A DNA stretch of 13,991 bases from JBHEPS01 sp046261635 (GTDB lineage: Bacteria; Acidobacteriota; Thermoanaerobaculia; Gp7-AA8), in NCBI GenBank assembly GCA_046261635.1, contig JBHEOL010000205.1:1-13991 (forward strand), given 5' to 3'. Shown piece after piece: positions 13,145 to 13,991 of the stretch (position 1 is its first letter; each line of letters begins with the position of its first letter). A model generated the notes under the pieces. It had not been told where the DNA came from. It searched no databases and saw only the letters and a program-made list of their open reading frames with translations. The position numbers and the translations under genes are program-made.

Positions 13145-13594
13145 ATGCGTCGACGCATTGCGTGGTCATTCGGAATCGCAGCCCTTTTGTTCGGTCAGGT
13201 CGTCGCAGCCCAGGGCGAGGCGGCTCATTTCTCGATCGTCGATGCGACCTTCAAGGCCAGCGGTGATTCAGGAATGATCTCGGTGACGGTGAGAAACGAG
13301 GGTGACCAGTCGGGTTCGGCCACGGTGAAAGTCCGGCGGGAGCGCAGCTGGTGCGCCGAGGGGGATGAGGATTACTGCCGGGAACACCCGGCAGCTCCGG
13401 GAACCACCTGTGAGCCGCCCTGTCTGCGTTGGGAGACGATCGTTCTCGGGACGGACTCGAAGGTGACCGGGTCGGTCGGCTCCTGCAAGGAAGGGATGGT
13501 CGCGATCGAAGTGCCGAACGAGGCGGCGTACGTGGAGATCACGGTCGTGCCGGGCGGGACGCTGGGCTTCGGACTCGAGATCCCCGGGAACTGA
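13145..13594 (+). CDS. Small secreted five-cysteine protein, function unknown
   Basis: 149 residues with a clear signal peptide (MRRRIAWSFGIAALLFGQVVAAQ, cleavage near AAQ-GEA). The mature N-terminal half, FSIVDATFKASGDSGMISVTVRNEGDQSGSATVKVRRE, looks like a CARDB/Ig-type beta-strand domain. A Cys-rich loop follows with Cys70, Cys78, Cys89 and Cys93, spaced CX7CX10CX3C (SWCAEGDEDYCREH, then TTCEPPCLRW). Cys114 lies in VGSCKEG, and the protein ends in strand-rich EVPNEAAYVEITVVPGG. Five cysteines suggest two disulfides plus one free thiol, or an intermolecular bond. GAGGAGG (13133-13139) is a strong ribosome binding site five bases before the ATG. I do not recognise the family. It converges on the TPR-like gene with 9 bp between the stops. 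Confidence 0.75.
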   Translation: MRRRIAWSFGIAALLFGQVVAAQGEAAHFSIVDATFKASGDSGMISVTVRNEGDQSGSATVKVRRERSWCAEGDEDYCREHPAAPGTTCEPPCLRWETIVLGTDSKVTGSVGSCKEGMVAIEVPNEAAYVEITVVPGGTLGFGLEIPGN

Positions 13595-13603
13595 AGGGGT
13601 TCC

Positions 13604-13991
13604 TCAGGGGGCGGGGGCAGGGCGGAAGAGGGCGAAGAAGCGGTCGGCAAATGCGGCATTGATCGTCCGGATTTCCCGGCGCATCGCCTCCGCTGCGGAT
13701 GTGGCGCCCGTCGCCTCGAGAGCATTCGCGAGCGCCACCCGGTTGTAGAGCTTCAGCAGGCCGATTGAGTTTCCGTTGTAGCGGAGTCGGGAGTCGGCCT
13801 TCTCGAGCAGCGCAATCGCCTCGCCCGTTCGTCCCTCGTCGATGAGCCGCATCGCCTGCATGTGCTCGAGCATCGCCCGGGTGACCCAGGCCTCGGGATA
13901 TTTTTCCAAGGTCTCCCGGAGAACGCCTTCCACCCGGGATGCAGCTTCGGGTTCGCCGGCCATTCTGGCGGCACGATGGATTTCGAGGCGG
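13604..13991 (-). CDS. C-terminal part of a TPR-like helical-repeat protein, truncated by the window edge
   Basis: The frame is open through the right end of the window, and the first in-frame ATG (13963) has no ribosome binding site, so the true start lies outside. About 128 residues are visible. They form Ala/Leu/Arg-rich helical hairpins such as RVEGVLRETLEKYPEAWVTRAMLEHMQAMRLIDEGRTGEAIALLEKAD and LLKLYNRVALANALEATGATSAAEAMRREIRTI, with the spacing and G-[RA]-x-x-E-A pattern of tetratricopeptide repeats. The protein ends in a Phe-rich tail, FADRFFALFRPAPAP. The missing N-terminal part may carry an enzymatic or regulatory domain (for example a kinase or a transcription regulator), but nothing here shows which. 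The TPR call is by pattern only. Confidence 0.7.
   Translation of the reverse strand, partial: RLEIHRAARMAGEPEAASRVEGVLRETLEKYPEAWVTRAMLEHMQAMRLIDEGRTGEAIALLEKADSRLRYNGNSIGLLKLYNRVALANALEATGATSAAEAMRREIRTINAAFADRFFALFRPAPAP

Noticed and set aside
13587..13603. GGAAC/GTTCC hairpin between the five-cysteine gene and the TPR-like gene as a bidirectional terminator
   Set aside because: Only a five-base-pair stem with a seven-base loop and no T-run on either strand.
1..13991. CRISPR arrays, tRNA or rRNA genes, insertion sequences, phage genes
   Set aside because: I looked for repeat-spacer patterns, cloverleaf-like segments, transposase or integrase motifs and terminal repeats and saw none. No systematic search could be run.

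Overview
The window looks like chromosomal DNA of a Gram-negative bacterium of high GC content (roughly 60-65% by eye). Evidence for two membranes is an outer-membrane TolC-type channel, an RND efflux trimer subunit, a lipid-anchored adaptor and further lipoproteins. The mix of a very large NAD-dependent glutamate dehydrogenase, an M28 peptidase, an SSS symporter and a TPR protein would fit Acidobacteriota, Gemmatimonadota or a deltaproteobacterial-type lineage. I cannot place it further, and this is inference. I saw no mobile element, CRISPR array, tRNA or rRNA.

Layout. 1-1386: C-terminal part of a 180-kDa-class NAD glutamate dehydrogenase, closed by a strong intrinsic terminator (1402-1438). 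1512-2114: small exported, probably lipid-anchored, class I methyltransferase. 2124-2582 (minus): FlK-like hotdog thioesterase with its Thr/Glu/His triad intact. 2724-8757: a complete tripartite efflux operon in the order TetR regulator, TolC-like channel, membrane-fusion lipoprotein, HAE-1-type RND pump; the first three genes overlap by ATGA/TTGA junctions. Two tandem copies of a 14-bp palindrome lie over the predicted regulator promoter. 8825-9154: small four-helix membrane protein of unknown function. 9156-10793 (minus): secreted M28 metallopeptidase with a PA domain. 10984-12483: sodium/solute symporter with a TATAAT box almost on its TTG start codon, overlapped by a small lipoprotein gene (12480-12947). 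13145-13594: small secreted five-cysteine protein. 13604-13991 (minus): C-terminal part of a TPR-like protein that runs off the edge.

How the genes work together. The clear functional unit is the efflux operon. The TetR protein probably represses its own promoter and hence the whole operon; it may also control the divergent thioesterase, whose start is 141 bp away. The symporter and its lipoprotein form a second translationally coupled unit. The other genes look like independent housekeeping or envelope functions packed tightly: all three convergent gene pairs have only 1-9 bp between stop codons.

No clearly novel multi-gene system stands out. The items most worth a second look are the thioesterase/efflux divergon with its tandem operator, the exported methyltransferase, the shortened adaptor, the near-leaderless TTG-started symporter, and the unassigned small envelope proteins.
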